Source: Klebsiella huaxiensis (lineage in GTDB: Bacteria; Pseudomonadota; Gammaproteobacteria; Enterobacterales; Enterobacteriaceae). Taken from it: a stretch of 64,000 nt of DNA. Under the pieces are notes generated by a model that was given only the letters and a program-made list of their open reading frames with translations, ran no database searches and was not told the origin of the DNA. A program made the position numbers and the translations under genes. Location of the stretch: NCBI RefSeq assembly GCF_003261575.2, contig NZ_CP036175.1, positions 5,332,001 to 5,396,000 on the forward strand, read 5' to 3'. Shown in pieces: positions 8,195-17,289 of the stretch (position 1 is the stretch's first letter; every line of letters starts with the position of its first letter).

Positions 8195-9040
8195 ATGTTA
8201 CGTGGTTCCGAAAGAGAAACCGCTTTATCAAAACTTAAAAAAGCAACTGACCGTTATGAGGCTCAGGCAAAAGGTACGCAGGAAGAGATTACAAATCTAT
8301 TCCTGTTGCGTCAGAAATGCAGTGAACAACTTATTACACACGTCGAAAACTATGTGAGTCAACTGGCAAATAAACCAAAAGAATTCGATAAATCCTGGAG
8401 TGAACTAAAAGCAGAAATTGTTGAGTTCGACAATGTTGTTGAAAAACTAGAGGAGGAATATCGCACATCGCACGTTGGTAAAGGGACTGCAACGGCGGGA
8501 GTTGCCGTCGGAGCCGGTGTTGCAGCATTTGCACCTACGGCAGCGCTGGCAGTCGCTACGACCTTTGGTACAGCATCAACCGGAACTGCAATTGCCACAT
8601 TGAGCGGTGCTGCAGCTACAAATGCAGCACTGGCATGGCTTGGCGGGGGGGCTTTAGCAGCTGGCGGCGGTGGTATGTCTGCAGGCGGTGCGCTGCTAGC
8701 GCTGGCAGGTCCCATCGGTTGGGGGATCGGAGTTGCCGGTATTGCAGGGGGTACTCTTCTGGCTCGTCGTAAGAACGGCAAAATTATTGACAAAGCTCAG
8801 CAGGAAGAGCGTCATATTCGGGCTAAAACTAGCGAATTGCTGGTAATGGAACGTGGTGCGAATAAATTGAAGGCACTAACATCTGAGCATTATCATGGCA
8901 CTGAAAGCATTATTGATGGGCTGGAGAAGACCGCACCGCGTGACTACAACCAGTTTAATGCGCATCAGAAAGATCAACTCGGGGCATTGATTAACCATAT
9001 CCATGCATTATCAAAACTGATCAACAAGAAAATTCAGTGA
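8195..9040 (+). CDS. Unrecognised protein with coiled coils and a glycine/alanine-rich membrane core
   Basis: A 281-aa protein not assigned to a family. Residues 1-95 are charged and helical, with coiled-coil character. Residues about 97-190 form a long hydrophobic Gly/Ala-rich stretch (GTATAGVAVGAGVAAFAPTA..., WLGGGALAAGGGGMSAGG, LAGPIGWGIGVAGIAGG), which looks like paired membrane helices or glycine zippers and ends in a basic stop LARRKNGK. The tail is again helical. The layout recalls membrane-inserting or membrane-remodelling proteins. It overlaps the next gene by one base (TGATG), so the two are probably translated together. Confidence 0.7.
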   Translation: MLRGSERETALSKLKKATDRYEAQAKGTQEEITNLFLLRQKCSEQLITHVENYVSQLANKPKEFDKSWSELKAEIVEFDNVVEKLEEEYRTSHVGKGTATAGVAVGAGVAAFAPTAALAVATTFGTASTGTAIATLSGAAATNAALAWLGGGALAAGGGGMSAGGALLALAGPIGWGIGVAGIAGGTLLARRKNGKIIDKAQQEERHIRAKTSELLVMERGANKLKALTSEHYHGTESIIDGLEKTAPRDYNQFNAHQKDQLGALINHIHALSKLINKKIQ

Positions 9041-10491
9041 TGAAAATTATTGACCGCCATGATGCTGTAAGTGATCAGATTATCGGTAGTGCTGTTAATG
9101 CACTCAATCAGACCAGGATGCAGGACGAAATATTCGAATTAGAGAGGCAAGCTCGTGCGTTTGAGAATGCGGGCGAGCAAATGCTGAAGGTTCGTGATTT
9201 TATCGCTTCACCCAACACCATACTAGGCTCCACAGGTACCAAGCATGGTGAAATTGCCGAGCAAGTAGAAGTAGGTGTGCGTAACGCCCGTCAGGCGCTC
9301 GAAGAGAGACTACAGGATGAGTCCGCTTTTCGCGCAACATTCGACGGGGTTGGCCGGACGGCCCCTGCGGACTATTTAATTGATGGCGTTAAAGTGCAAT
9401 CAAAATTCATAAACGGCATCAATAATAATCTGGCACATGTCCTGAAACACATGGAAGACTACCCTGACTTCACCCAAGACAAAGCGTTTTACCATATCCC
9501 GAAAGATACCTGGCAGACGATACAGGATGTTATCGACGGGAAACCTGTTGAGGGAATGAATGAGAGAAGTCTGCAGGCCATCAGGGAAAAGGTTGCAGAA
9601 ATTGAAAACGCAACCGGTCGATCATTTGCGGACGTTGTACGTCCAGGAGACTCTAATTATAAAGATGTCCAGTGGGGGAAAATCGATGAAACACTCGATA
9701 AACATGACCAGGAATTAGCTGAGAAAAATGAGGTAAAAAAAGCCGAAATCGTTGAAGAACACCAGCCTTCGCTCAACGAAGCCATGCGAGCTACGGCTAT
9801 GGGGGCAGCCTTCGGGGCCACTTTTGCTCTCGGTACGGGTATTTACCGCAAGTATCAAGACGGTAAAAATATCTTCCGTGGCGAATTCGATACAGAGGAC
9901 TGGCAGGACGTAGGGCTGGATACGCTGAAAGGAGCAGCTATAGGGGGCGTGTCCGCAGGGGCTATTTACACCCTGACAAATTACGCCTCAATGGGAGCCC
10001 CCTTCGCCAGCGCATTAGTTACCGCAACCAAGGGGGTAGGAAGTCTTACTATGTCTTATCAGCGTGGTGAGATAGATCTCGATAAGTTTACCGATCTCGG
10101 GCTTATAGTCTGCGCTGAATCAGCCATTGTGGGCGCTATGACCATTGCTGGCCAGACATTAATCCCTGTGCCTGTATTGGGAGCACTGATTGGGTCTATC
10201 TCAGGGAAGTTTCTGGTCACTGTTGCCAAAAATCTGGATGGCAAAACCAGCCAGGCCTTGCAGGCGAAAATGGACGATTTCAACCGCCGTTTGAATGACA
10301 TTGAGCAGCGGGCGCTTAAGCGTATTCTGTCCGAGTTTGAGGCATTAGGTGAGCTGACAACTGCAGCCTTCAACGTGGAAAACAACCGCCAGTTGCTGGA
10401 AGCAAGCATTACGCTGGCACAAGCTTACGGTGTCGATAAAAACAAAATTATCAAAAATGCGGACGATTTGGATGCTTTTATGATGGCGTGA
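9040..10491 (+). CDS. Unrecognised membrane protein with possible nuclease-like N-terminal domain
   Basis: A 483-aa protein, unnamed. The N-terminal half is soluble. It has GSTGTKHGEIAEQV (E71), then DYLIDGVKVQSKFI (D115, Q120, K122). The order E - D - QxK resembles the PD-(D/E)XK nuclease core; this is my inference, not a family hit. After a charged linker (about 215-245) come hydrophobic Gly/Ala-rich segments (about 250-268, 296-312, 317-335, 352-395), likely membrane helices, and a helical tail. The ATG at 9040 overlaps the stop of the preceding gene; a GTG at 9037 is also possible. The pair could be a membrane-linked defence or toxin system. Confidence 0.68.
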   Translation: MKIIDRHDAVSDQIIGSAVNALNQTRMQDEIFELERQARAFENAGEQMLKVRDFIASPNTILGSTGTKHGEIAEQVEVGVRNARQALEERLQDESAFRATFDGVGRTAPADYLIDGVKVQSKFINGINNNLAHVLKHMEDYPDFTQDKAFYHIPKDTWQTIQDVIDGKPVEGMNERSLQAIREKVAEIENATGRSFADVVRPGDSNYKDVQWGKIDETLDKHDQELAEKNEVKKAEIVEEHQPSLNEAMRATAMGAAFGATFALGTGIYRKYQDGKNIFRGEFDTEDWQDVGLDTLKGAAIGGVSAGAIYTLTNYASMGAPFASALVTATKGVGSLTMSYQRGEIDLDKFTDLGLIVCAESAIVGAMTIAGQTLIPVPVLGALIGSISGKFLVTVAKNLDGKTSQALQAKMDDFNRRLNDIEQRALKRILSEFEALGELTTAAFNVENNRQLLEASITLAQAYGVDKNKIIKNADDLDAFMMA

Positions 10492-10715
10492 TGAGAGTCT
10501 GGTCCCTCTACTAAAATTGAAACCCATCTGGCTAGCACACAAAACACTCGATATGCGTCAGAGTATCGATACCCTGACGCAATACATTATAAGGTGTACC
10601 AGCTTCAGCAGTTTGCGCCAGTCAGTAGTGATTCCAGTATTCCGAAAATATTCCGCCATGGCTAATGTCTCTGTTAGAGAGGCGAGGTTTATTTCCCAGA
10701 GAATTAATAACGCCA

Positions 10716-13370
10716 CTACTGGTGACCAAACTTTGCCGGGTAAGGATCTTCAACTTCGCGATCCCTGACAGGCTTCCGTAGCCACCGACGCCAGCCCGAT
10801 GTACTCTCTTTCGTATCAATTTCTCGATTGAAACTCTGCGTTTCACAGTTATCCAGTTTTTCCTCCACGACGTACTTATGGTGAATGAATGAAGCCAGTT
10901 GATCCTGATCGAATGAGCTTGCGAGATAAGGATAATTAATAACCATCTCGGCATTACTGCTCTCTTTAAGCAGCATATTCACGCGGCCAAAGAGGCGATC
11001 GACGCGACCATTCCTCTGCTCATTATCGCCGGGAGTCCAGGCAATGCCGTAATGATGGACTTTATGGCATTGCAGATGCAGATTTACGCCTTCCTGCATC
11101 ACCGAAGTCGCCACAAGCACATCCGGGAAGAATGGCGAGTTAAATCCGCGTATAAGCCGCTCACGGTTGTGAGACTCGCCGCTGGCGTACCATGCCGGAC
11201 TGTTCAGGCTGCTGAGTTCGCGCCAGGCGTAAAGGCTATTATCAAGCGGCTGGCCAACAATCTTCTCACACAGCGTTTCAAATGTTTGGATGGCTGCCGA
11301 GAAATAACGCAGTATCAGCGAATCCTTGAATTTCGGCGTCACCCATTCAATAAATTGCAGATAGCGCTGCTGGGCATCGCCGCGCTGGGATACACGGTTA
11401 AATTCAGTAAACCAACAGTAAAGTTCGACCATCACCGGGCTGGCAAACAGGTAGCCAATGCGCAGATAGTTGGCAAGGTTCTCGACTATCGCCATGCCGT
11501 TCGGCTGCGCTTTCCATGTCCTGATCTGATGTTGATGCTGCTCAGGAAGTAAATCGAACATAATTCCCCAGGCCGTAGGCATCGGGTGGGCATAGTTTGA
11601 AACATTCTCCACCAGCATTTCCTGACGAATATCCCTCGCGGCATCACTGTAGCTATCACGCATCCGCTCTCCGGACTCTCTGCGATAATACTGTGTATAA
11701 GTTGCCGAAATACCATCGCGGGCAGGTTCCAGAAACAGCGATAACAAACTCTCCGGACGGCGAAAGCGCAGGCTGACGTTACTGCAGTCCGTGCGCCGCA
11801 GTATGCCACTCGTTTTGGTCACGAAAAGCGCCGCGATCCTGCTGGAAAGCTTTGCTTCATTTTCTTCGCTATCATCGTCCAGTAAGCACGTCTCTGCAGG
11901 CTCATCTGTATCCTGAGAATTGATAGTCTTTTCCGATATAAGGTTTTCATACTCTTCCCGGGACCAGCGCGTACTGCGCCACTTCTCCAACGCCTCCGGC
12001 GGCAGTTGCCAAAGCCGAATCAATCGCTCAGCCATCATCTCATCATAGCGAGCATTAATACGCTGAGTTATCTCGCGCACCGACGGGATACGGCGGACAA
12101 AGACCAGATGCTTGCGACTATATAGTGCCTGAGATGCAAAGGGATCGTCGGACATACACTCATTGACCAGTACATCGTATTTGGGATGATCCGGAAAACG
12201 GTGGTAAACATCATGAAACTGCCGCGTCAGCCCGGTTAACAGAGACGAATCCAGCGCCCGGCTAAAATCAGTTTGAGTATGTTCATTATCATGTTCATCC
12301 TGCTCATTTTCAATATTGCCAGTGGATTCAAAACCCTCCAGGTATCCATACATCATCCTCTTGTCGCCGCTGCCTTTGTTCTCTTTATCCAGTTCTTCAA
12401 CCAGTTTTTTTTGATAAAAAGCAAAAAACAGCTCTGCTTCAGCGCTACCAGAAAAGCTGGCGGCAATTGCCTGCTCCCGACGATATGCATATTTACTGTA
12501 ATGCTGATTATCGCTCCCGCACATCTTCCGCAATCGACGGATGGCGAAATTCTCCATCAAAGAACGTACATCATCCATGTCATACTTCAGCGTAATATCT
12601 GTGAAGTAACTTAATATATCGTATATATTCCGTGCCGCAGAATGATTTGGCGTTGCGGTCAGAAGCAGTGCATTTCGGGCCAGCCGGTCTTTCCCTTCCC
12701 CAAAGAAAGTACGTGCCGCAGCAGCTCGCTGGCTGTCATTACGGTTGCGGAAATAGTGGGCTTCGTCGATGATAATTAAATCAAAACCCGTACCACCGAG
12801 AGCGTCTTTTATTTCCTGCCGATATATCTCCCCATACTTCTCAGCGACAAAAAATGCATTGTCTTTTTCATCCTTCGGTACCAGTCCGCTCAACGAATAG
12901 ATAGTGGTCAGAAAGAAATAGTGTGACTTTTCTTTAACAGCTGCGCTCAGTTCTTTCAGCCGACCATGAAACTGCGGCGCGTATTTTTCCTTTCCCTTAT
13001 AAGAAGTAAAGGGGTTATCTTTCATTCTAAGATGCTTATGAATAAAGGTAGTGAACTCTGTTTTCCAGTTGTTACACAGTGTCGAGTTTGGGGCCATGAC
13101 CAGAATGCGTGCATCAGGCTTCTCCTGCCACATTAGCAGCATCACTGCTATTGCCTGATAGGTCTTTCCCATACCCACTTCATCGGCAAGCAGCGCTACC
13201 CGCTGATCAGCAAGCAAATTCCACAGGCCCGCTACGCCTTCAGCCTGCTTTGCCGCCATGCTGGTGCTGCACGTTTCGTAGCGCCATAAGGGGTCGGCTA
13301 CATCAAAGTTCATCTTTTCTGAGACACAATGAGGCGTAACAGGCTGAGGTTGTTTAGTTATCATATCCAC
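10716..13370 (-). CDS. SF2/SNF2-type helicase of a three-gene cassette
   Basis: An 884-aa protein with complete SF2 motifs: Walker A LLADEVGMGKT (about 60-70), motif Ia ILVMAPNSTLCNNW, DEAH box LIIIDEAHYFRNR (about 200), motif III LLLTATPN, motif V VATSVMQEGVNLH and motif VI QRNGRVDR (about 785). The pattern DEVGMGKT plus QRxGRxDR is that of SNF2/RapA-like translocases found in defence loci such as DISARM and Azaca. A long, poorly conserved insert separates the two halves. It is the last gene of the operon and overlaps the PLD gene by 17 bases. It likely moves along DNA using ATP and feeds the nuclease encoded upstream. Confidence 0.85.
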   Translation of the reverse strand: MDMITKQPQPVTPHCVSEKMNFDVADPLWRYETCSTSMAAKQAEGVAGLWNLLADQRVALLADEVGMGKTYQAIAVMLLMWQEKPDARILVMAPNSTLCNNWKTEFTTFIHKHLRMKDNPFTSYKGKEKYAPQFHGRLKELSAAVKEKSHYFFLTTIYSLSGLVPKDEKDNAFFVAEKYGEIYRQEIKDALGGTGFDLIIIDEAHYFRNRNDSQRAAAARTFFGEGKDRLARNALLLTATPNHSAARNIYDILSYFTDITLKYDMDDVRSLMENFAIRRLRKMCGSDNQHYSKYAYRREQAIAASFSGSAEAELFFAFYQKKLVEELDKENKGSGDKRMMYGYLEGFESTGNIENEQDEHDNEHTQTDFSRALDSSLLTGLTRQFHDVYHRFPDHPKYDVLVNECMSDDPFASQALYSRKHLVFVRRIPSVREITQRINARYDEMMAERLIRLWQLPPEALEKWRSTRWSREEYENLISEKTINSQDTDEPAETCLLDDDSEENEAKLSSRIAALFVTKTSGILRRTDCSNVSLRFRRPESLLSLFLEPARDGISATYTQYYRRESGERMRDSYSDAARDIRQEMLVENVSNYAHPMPTAWGIMFDLLPEQHQHQIRTWKAQPNGMAIVENLANYLRIGYLFASPVMVELYCWFTEFNRVSQRGDAQQRYLQFIEWVTPKFKDSLILRYFSAAIQTFETLCEKIVGQPLDNSLYAWRELSSLNSPAWYASGESHNRERLIRGFNSPFFPDVLVATSVMQEGVNLHLQCHKVHHYGIAWTPGDNEQRNGRVDRLFGRVNMLLKESSNAEMVINYPYLASSFDQDQLASFIHHKYVVEEKLDNCETQSFNREIDTKESTSGWRRWLRKPVRDREVEDPYPAKFGHQ

Positions 13371-15261
13371 ACTCTTTACGGATGATATCCAGATAACGCT
13401 GGGTACTTTTTTTCCCCTTCAGAGGTGGGGGAGAAACGCCCAGTGAGCTCCACTGATGCGCGGAAATATCTGCGGCGCTCGATGCATTTTCTTTATTGAT
13501 ATCATCAAATCTCGCCTGTGCCAGAGCAACCATGCTATTGACCTCATGTGTCAGAAACCAGTTGAACACTGACTCGGGATCCTTTTCAACTCGCGCTTTG
13601 ACCATTTCTGCCAGTTCCAGCAGACAACCGGGTTCGCTGAACAGGCTACGGTGTAGTTGTTCTCTATTATCCATGGCTGATAACGCTTTACTGCGTAGCT
13701 GCATTGCCTGAAACAGCCGGAAGTAGCTGGTAGCTTCCGGGTTTAGGAACCCTGTCTCGTCGCTCTCCTCGCTGAATAAATCATCATGACCTGCCACGCT
13801 GCGGAGTATCAGATTATCGCTTTGCTCAGGTTCGGAGGAATTCATATAACTGTCGAGAATATCGTCCAGTGATTTAAAGCGCAGGGCGCGGCGATATTCT
13901 GAGCCCGTTTCAACAATAGTGCCAGTCCAGTCCGCTTCACCGGTTTTACGCAGCGTGTAGAAAGGGCTATCCAGCAGTGCTGCGCTTTGCTCGACATTTA
14001 TCAGCAAAGGAGATGCCAGCGTACCGTCAGCTGTGTTCCACGTAAGTCTGACCGGTGTTTTGATCCCGGGCAGAAGCAGCCGGTGCCCCTCCTTCGGCTT
14101 GCCGAGAAACCACTTTCCGGTAAGCCTGTATTCGCAGCGCTGCCAGTCAAAAATAACCGTTAAGTCGAAAGGCGGGAGACTGCCCGGCACCAGGGCTTCC
14201 TCTTCCAGCAATTCTTCACTGGCAAAATCCCCCTCATTCACGGCCCACACCTTCGAGCACAATGTGGTCCGTTTGCTGACGGGATGTACGATCCCGGCTT
14301 CAACATTTCTCCCCTTTACCTTCAGGCTACTGCAGCCCGGTCCGGTGAAGTTCCAGGAGCCTATCGCCAGGTGACGGCCCGTAGAACTCTCTCCCAGCCA
14401 CAGCTTGGCGTGCGTCATCATTAATCGCGGATCACGTTCGGCGGGAGGTTTAAACAACGTCAATCGCTGTACCGTAATTAGCGCCTGCAGCTCCTCTCCC
14501 CAGCGTGTACGAATGAATTGCCCTGCAGCAAGATCAGGCACCAGCTCAACGCGCAGATAAGGCCCAGCCAACTTTGCTATCAGAGCAGGCAAGTTATCGG
14601 CAAGATAAGGAGACCAGACGCTGAGCTTTGTCAGTTCACCATTCGCGATTAGCGCATCCATCAGCGTGAGCTCGCTGAGGCTGTGAATAAACGACCACTT
14701 TAGATCGTCACCATAGAGTATGTCACCATCTGCAGGCAATATGTCTTGGTTAGGCTCCTCATCAAGTCCCATGAAAAACTGTTTTATCTGCTGATACTGC
14801 GCATTGCTGGAAACCGTCCGAAAGTCCACGGCCTCCTGATTCCGCCCCCAGCCGCTGAGCGTAAGATTCGCGCTTCCGGCTCCGAGGACAATTTTCTTGT
14901 TCTTATCTTCAAGGTAAAACACCTTGGGATGAAACAGGCTGTGCTCCCCGTCCAGATATAATGCTTCATCCGCAGCAAGCTTACGCACCGATACGGGATA
15001 AACTGCAATTGAGGTTCTTTTAGGTTTATCCAGGGCGATCATTCGCGGATCGCAATAAACGCGAAAATCAATATTGCTTTCATTTAATGCCCGCTGTAGC
15101 CCTTCATAGTCCATTCGGCCTACAGGCGGGTCTATATCCAGGACTGCCGGAAGAATCCGGCTTTCGACAAACGCGATATCGAGATTAAAGGTCGTGAGCC
15201 AGACTCGCTTCAGCGGCCCCATCTGCGCTATTTGCTCTTTAAACGCATCAAGGAGCTTCAC
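13354..15261 (-). CDS. Phospholipase-D-superfamily protein with two HKD motifs
   Basis: A 635-aa protein with both active-site motifs of the PLD superfamily. The first is H111-x-K113 with GSAN at 129-132 (FHPKVFYLED...GAGSANLT). The second is H284-x-K286 with GSWN at 301-304 (THAKLWLGE...AIGSWNFTG). Two motifs in one chain suggest an intramolecular active site. With a helicase beside it a nuclease is more likely than a lipase. The C-terminal half (about 320-635) is not recognised. The ATG overlaps the stop of the 462-aa gene (ATGA), so production is probably coupled. It differs from DISARM DrmC, which is usually shorter, and no DrmA, DrmB or methylase genes accompany it. Confidence 0.83.
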   Translation of the reverse strand: MKLLDAFKEQIAQMGPLKRVWLTTFNLDIAFVESRILPAVLDIDPPVGRMDYEGLQRALNESNIDFRVYCDPRMIALDKPKRTSIAVYPVSVRKLAADEALYLDGEHSLFHPKVFYLEDKNKKIVLGAGSANLTLSGWGRNQEAVDFRTVSSNAQYQQIKQFFMGLDEEPNQDILPADGDILYGDDLKWSFIHSLSELTLMDALIANGELTKLSVWSPYLADNLPALIAKLAGPYLRVELVPDLAAGQFIRTRWGEELQALITVQRLTLFKPPAERDPRLMMTHAKLWLGESSTGRHLAIGSWNFTGPGCSSLKVKGRNVEAGIVHPVSKRTTLCSKVWAVNEGDFASEELLEEEALVPGSLPPFDLTVIFDWQRCEYRLTGKWFLGKPKEGHRLLLPGIKTPVRLTWNTADGTLASPLLINVEQSAALLDSPFYTLRKTGEADWTGTIVETGSEYRRALRFKSLDDILDSYMNSSEPEQSDNLILRSVAGHDDLFSEESDETGFLNPEATSYFRLFQAMQLRSKALSAMDNREQLHRSLFSEPGCLLELAEMVKARVEKDPESVFNWFLTHEVNSMVALAQARFDDINKENASSAADISAHQWSSLGVSPPPLKGKKSTQRYLDIIRKECGYDN

Positions 15262-16646
15262 ACTTCACCTCCCCATAATCCATTCAGTAAATGACGAAAT
15301 TGCGGTATGTAATAATGGTTTACCCAATCGCTACTTTTACGTTCCAGATCAATAGCTACAGGTGGAGTCTGCAGCGAGATGATATTGCCTTCAAACATAA
15401 TCCATGGAAACTGCCCACGGGCTTCCATCAGTCCACGGTGATACGCCAGCAGCCCACGCACCTGCGCCTCCAGAGACGGCCCACTGGCTAGCGCAAGCAG
15501 TTGCCGAAAGCGTCTGTTGGGTGTACCGGAAAGCGACGCTACCAGCTCATTGTTTCGCTCAAGCCTCATCGACAGTTGAGGTAAACTCTGAGTCGTCAGT
15601 CCTTTCCGCTGCCAGAATAGCGCGAAGTCGTCGAGGCTCTGCTGGCTCTGCCGCCTTAGTCCTGTGAACATCAGGTCAATTAAAGACAGAAACGGTTCTG
15701 CCTCAATAATGTATCCCAGCGTTTGCCGCTCGCATTCTTCCATTTCCATCGTTGCATCGGCATTCTTCCAGGCTTCAAGAAAAACACTCGAAATCGGCAA
15801 AAGTGATTGCTCAGGGTATTTTCGTTCTCGCTCCAGTACCCGATAAATGGCACCTGCACCATTTTTATTGAGCCCGGTTCTGGCGAGCCAGAATGCCTGC
15901 GAGTAGTTGCCCACATGTTTAGGGTTGCGAAATACGCTGGCGTAGAGAGTTTTAAGACTGTCGGGAATTTTACTGAAGAAGGGCGTCAGGGCATCCTTGC
16001 TTGCTTCACACATCAGCGACTTAAGATAGGTCAGTACATCAGCATGCAGTTGGTGTAACTCGGGGACCTGGCGAATAAAGGCTTCAGCGGCCTCCCATAC
16101 AGGCTTACTATCCGGCAGATCATAGTCGTAGGTCGTCGTGAAAAAACGCATACTGATCATTGGCGATTTATAGCGGCCGTTAGTACCGAGCGCAAGCTGG
16201 TTTGTCAGCAGTTCACTTTCCTTCTGATGGCCAAAAGTGAGCTGAGGGTTCTTATCTGAGGTATGCCATTTTGCCCTGGCCTTATTAATCCCCTGCACCC
16301 CCGCAAGCGTTACGTCGCCCTGTTCCGCCCCCAGCATCGAATAAATATAAATATTCTCCAGGTGGATAAGGCTTGCCGCGATAAACTCTTTGAGCTGCTT
16401 TTTGGGATAGCGTATTTTCATCGCGCCAGCGGTTTGCACAGCATCATCCAGCATTATTTTTCGGATGACGCTGTGGTGCAGCAGGTTGAGCGTATACTGC
16501 CTGACATCATTGGCAATAGAAGTGATGCGTCCGTGAAACAAGTCCTGTCCCCAGGATGACCAGATAACCAGTTGGCCCAAAGGGTCGATATTCATCTCGC
16601 CGGTCAGCGACTCATCATATTCAGTTAAAAATTTATCAATGTACAT
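15258..16646 (-). CDS. Unrecognised 462-aa first gene of the helicase/PLD operon
   Basis: Not recognised. The protein starts MYIDKFLTEYDESLTGEMN, followed by DPLGQLVIWSSWGQDLF and SIANDVRQYTLNLLHHSVIR. It is soluble, largely helical and has no signal peptide. A rare patch is MISMRFFTTTYDYDLPDSK (about 168-186). No nuclease, ATPase or methylase motif was found. It may be the sensor, adaptor or specificity factor of the cassette; the position as first gene with a stop-start overlap to the PLD gene supports a shared function. There is no strong ribosome site before the ATG. It diverges from the BREX operon over a 643-base gap. Confidence 0.7.
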   Translation of the reverse strand: MYIDKFLTEYDESLTGEMNIDPLGQLVIWSSWGQDLFHGRITSIANDVRQYTLNLLHHSVIRKIMLDDAVQTAGAMKIRYPKKQLKEFIAASLIHLENIYIYSMLGAEQGDVTLAGVQGINKARAKWHTSDKNPQLTFGHQKESELLTNQLALGTNGRYKSPMISMRFFTTTYDYDLPDSKPVWEAAEAFIRQVPELHQLHADVLTYLKSLMCEASKDALTPFFSKIPDSLKTLYASVFRNPKHVGNYSQAFWLARTGLNKNGAGAIYRVLERERKYPEQSLLPISSVFLEAWKNADATMEMEECERQTLGYIIEAEPFLSLIDLMFTGLRRQSQQSLDDFALFWQRKGLTTQSLPQLSMRLERNNELVASLSGTPNRRFRQLLALASGPSLEAQVRGLLAYHRGLMEARGQFPWIMFEGNIISLQTPPVAIDLERKSSDWVNHYYIPQFRHLLNGLWGGEV

Positions 16647-17289
16647 TGTACTGAATTCGTTGGAGAAACTACGAGTAAGAATAGCATGACGCGTGGCGGG
16701 AGCCCTCTATCAAGGTCAATGTTTATCAGTTTATAACATCCCGTTAAGATACCTGCGGATCAGAAATGGACATAAACACTCGCCCTCATAGTAAAGTACA
16801 CCGGCATTAGTTCTTCCCTCGGAAGCGAGGAACAATGATCACAACACCACTGACAGTCCCCTATGAACGTGCTCGGAATTAGCATTCTCGCCGCGGATCT
16901 CGGCATTGGTTAAAGATGCTTGTCACTCTTGCGAGCCCCTTCCAAGCCTGACTCTAACCTACTGATTTTACGTTAAGGGAGTCCGCCGCCTTTGTAGGTT
17001 CGCAGTATAATCTCTATTTATTCAACAACACCATCCATTACTACAAGGTCGACCAAAACCATATTGCAACGGTGAACTGTCCCCGAATGATATGGACAGA
17101 TGAATGATAAAATAGTGTTCTGATTAACTTGACCAGAACAAGCACCACCATGCAGGTGAGATTTAAGTGCTCCTTATTAGAGCCCTCCCCTCTCACAAAT
17201 TGCCTTTTCTCATGGCATCCGGTCCCTTCCCCCATTACAATCATTGTTTGTTTTTTTGCGAGCAGCATAGCAGTTTTCAGAGGGTAGAA
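16647..17289. other. Divergent control region between helicase/PLD operon and BREX
   Basis: No supported gene lies in this 643-base gap. It must hold promoters for both defence operons. The BREX-proximal half carries two dyads (separate entry) with a TAAAAT (17108-17113) between them that could be a -10 box. No WYL-type regulator gene (brxR), often found upstream of type I BREX, is present here. Confidence 0.65.
17077..17139. promoter_or_regulatory. Two 6-11-6 dyads upstream of brxA
   Basis: CTGTCC (17077-17082) pairs with GGACAG (17094-17099), and GTTCTG (17117-17122) pairs with CAGAAC (17134-17139). Both have perfect 6-bp arms and an 11-base spacer, and their centres are 40 bases apart, close to four helical turns. 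A TAAAAT lies between them. The pattern suggests operators for a dimeric regulator controlling BREX; the regulator itself is not encoded nearby. Confidence 0.5.

Noticed and set aside
10517..10768. 83-codon plus-strand open frame after the membrane operon
   Set aside because: It runs into the end of the helicase gene, has no ribosome site and no similarity I recognise.
10716..16646. Calling the helicase/PLD trio DISARM
   Set aside because: No DrmA, DrmB or methyltransferase gene is present, and the first gene is not a DISARM component I recognise. A relation to Azaca is possible but cannot be shown here.
17041..17268. 75-codon minus-strand frame upstream of brxA, considered as a possible BrxR
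   Set aside because: Far too short for BrxR, no helix-turn-helix or WYL features, and it covers the dyads and presumed promoter.
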